Both the position numbers and the translations under genes were made by a program. The notes below the pieces were generated by a model, which did no database searches, had not been told where the DNA came from, and worked only from the letters and a program-made list of their open reading frames with translations. Of a stretch of DNA of 64,000 nucleotides, positions 62,421 through 64,000 are shown piece after piece. The DNA comes from Casuarius casuarius. Taxonomy: Eukaryota > Chordata > Aves > Casuariiformes > Casuariidae. Each line of letters starts with the position of its first letter. The first letter of the stretch is position 1. The stretch spans positions 419,478 through 483,477 of the forward strand of contig PTFA01000410.1 of the NCBI GenBank assembly GCA_003342895.1. The letters run 5' to 3'.

Positions 62421-64000
62421 TACATGCAGATCTTTTCAGCAACGGGAGCAACCCCAAGAGCTTCTTGGCCAGTTCATTTGAAACTCGTCAGTGCTGTTAC
62501 ACAATCCGGCTGCTATAGTATTTCACTTTAGCTGCCACTATTTAACACCCTCCTGCCATGGCTCTTGCTGGCAGCGGCAGCTTTTCACTGTCACTCTTAC
62601 AGTATAAGTAAGACATTCAGCTTCTTTTTGCATGCCAGAAGGAAATATTTATTAAGTATTACCTACATCAGTTTTCTATCCCTGTACCTGCGGGAAGACC
62701 TTCACATGCCGCTGTTAAGATGTCCTTTCTTAGGACTCTCTTATTTTCCCTAACCCTATCAAGCAGAGCTTTCATGGACTTTCTGTCTTTCTGAGGTTGA
62801 ATTTCGGGATTCCCTATTTATAAAGATTGCTTCCTGGTGCTTCCTGCCAGCTCCCAGGGAGACAACAAACCCGGAGCTTCCCGAGTTGCTCTCAGGTGCT
62901 CGAAGGCAGAGGAGCTGCCGCACTCCGTTGCGGGGAGTCACGGGCAGTGGAGAGTCCCGGGGCTGAGGGACGAGGACAGAGACCCAGGCCCAGGCTGAAG
63001 TTTTGAGATGGCAGTCGTAAAGAAAGGAGATACATGTTTTTTCATAAACTGGAGTATGTTTGCTGTGGAAATCACTGAGAGGCAGAGCCACTTGTACAGC
63101 AGTGTTTAGAAAAAGCTTTATTTGAAAAGTGCAATCAAGCTGCAGAACTCTGAATATTTTTTTCCTCTAATTTTCATTGTGCAGAGTTTTTACCTCTGCC
63201 ACTGTTATTTTCCTCTGCTACCTTAAAAATAACTTAGGTTAGAATTCTTTGGCATCTTGCCCATTTCGTGCCCTACTTATATCACACACAAAATGCTGCA
63301 TCTCTGGTCTCATTGGCATCCAGCAGCTGCTGAGACACAGGTCCGTGCAGAATTTTAAGAAGAACGCTTACGGGTAAGTTATTAGGTGTAGCCTCCCCAT
63401 CATTTACAAGACAATACAATTTTGTTTTAGGTAGCTTCTTGCAAAATATCACAAAACACTTTATAGCATGCAGCAATCAATATGGCAAGAATAACTCTTT
63501 TTAAGAGCTGTAATAGAGGCCATGTTTAAATAATGCAGATAAATCAGGGAGACCTCGGTAGGCCGAGATGTGATTCTGTCTCTCCGTCCGAAGCAGGAGA
63601 CTGCCAGGAGTTGCCCGTTCCGTGTCCTTCAGTACCTCTGTGCTGAGCGGCGGGGTGAGAGCACTGGGCTGGAGAGATGGGTGCTCTGCTCTGGAGTGCT
63701 GTGTCGTTTCGCTTTGCTAGACCAGGTTGCCAAGCTCTGTCCGAGCCGCGGCCCTTCTCCGTGGTATTTCGCATCCCATGGTCCCAGCCCGACCACAGCT
63801 TGGCCAGGGCAGCTGGTGAGCAGCGCCGTGCCCCGTACTCGGTGTAAGACAGTGCGTGGCACTGTGCCCCGAGGGCTCACACAGCTGAGCAAGCGCTGAT
63901 TCTTTTCTCATGTCCAATGTGGCCTGGGATTTGGGTTTAATTCAGGGGCAGAGTTACCAGGCAGGGCAAGGGAAAACCGCGTTAGCACACGTTCTGGTCT

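Larger units (their letters stand above)
55704..64000 (+). other. CLPB intron 7, 5' part (continues beyond window)
   Basis: At least 8.3 kb. It holds two very old CR1 copies (56.3-56.7 and 61.9-62.4 kb), candidate conserved AT-rich blocks at 57.6-57.8 and 58.1-58.6 kb, and scattered CpG-rich patches (57.8, 58.7, 58.9 and 61.5 kb). No exon resembling the Walker A segment of CLPB was found. The stretch 59.3-61.3 kb shows nothing I recognise. Confidence 0.65.

Noticed and set aside
55704..64000. Search for the next CLPB exon (Walker A region)
   Set aside because: No frame with the expected RRKENGWYDEEHPL or GxxGxGKT-type residues was found, so the exon is taken to lie beyond the window.

Overview
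The window is eukaryotic, from an amniote and most likely a bird. The only recognisable gene is a widely spaced, intron-rich one on the + strand, and the youngest interspersed repeats are CR1 retrotransposon ends of the avian type. A few MIR-like SINE relics and two very decayed reptile/bird-type CR1 copies are also present. There are no operons, rRNA genes, CRISPR arrays or prokaryotic signals. The species cannot be named from the sequence alone.

The gene is CLPB (also called SKD3), the ankyrin-repeat AAA+ protein disaggregase of the mitochondrial intermembrane space. Seven coding exons join in frame with GT-AG introns: 1-97 (5' part outside the window), 3296-3347, 16527-16613, 28623-28726, 33407-33535, 49693-49790 and 55589-55703. 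Together they give 682 coding bases, or 227 complete codons plus one base. In order they encode the end of the targeting region with a hydrophobic segment and a Cys-Tyr pair matching the PARL protease site, two ankyrin repeats, a short linker, two more ankyrin repeats, a charged helix, and the entry to the AAA+ ATPase domain. The Walker A, Walker B and sensor exons are not in the window, so the gene continues past base 64000.

Layout: 1-260 is CpG-rich sequence around exon 1. Introns 1 to 7 fill the rest and hold CR1 copies (about 1.24, 29.5, 34.4, 38.3, 56.3 and 61.9 kb, plus a doubtful one at 45.4 kb), MIR-like fragments (about 21.0, 24.2, 32.2, 37.2 and 42.9 kb) and a few simple repeats. 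There are CpG-rich islands at 11.5-12.4 kb and 47.0-47.8 kb, and several AT/homeodomain-core-rich blocks that look like conserved non-coding elements. In mammals PHOX2A lies next to CLPB, so these blocks could be enhancers for it; that is inference only.

Most notable non-gene observations: a 58-bp inverted repeat (41797-41854 against 43059-43116) with only transition differences; a dense CpG island plus homeodomain-motif block at 47.0-48.2 kb; and about 31 single ambiguous bases confined to 42.8-56.1 kb, which look like an assembly-quality artefact. I found no evidence of a previously undescribed multi-gene system.
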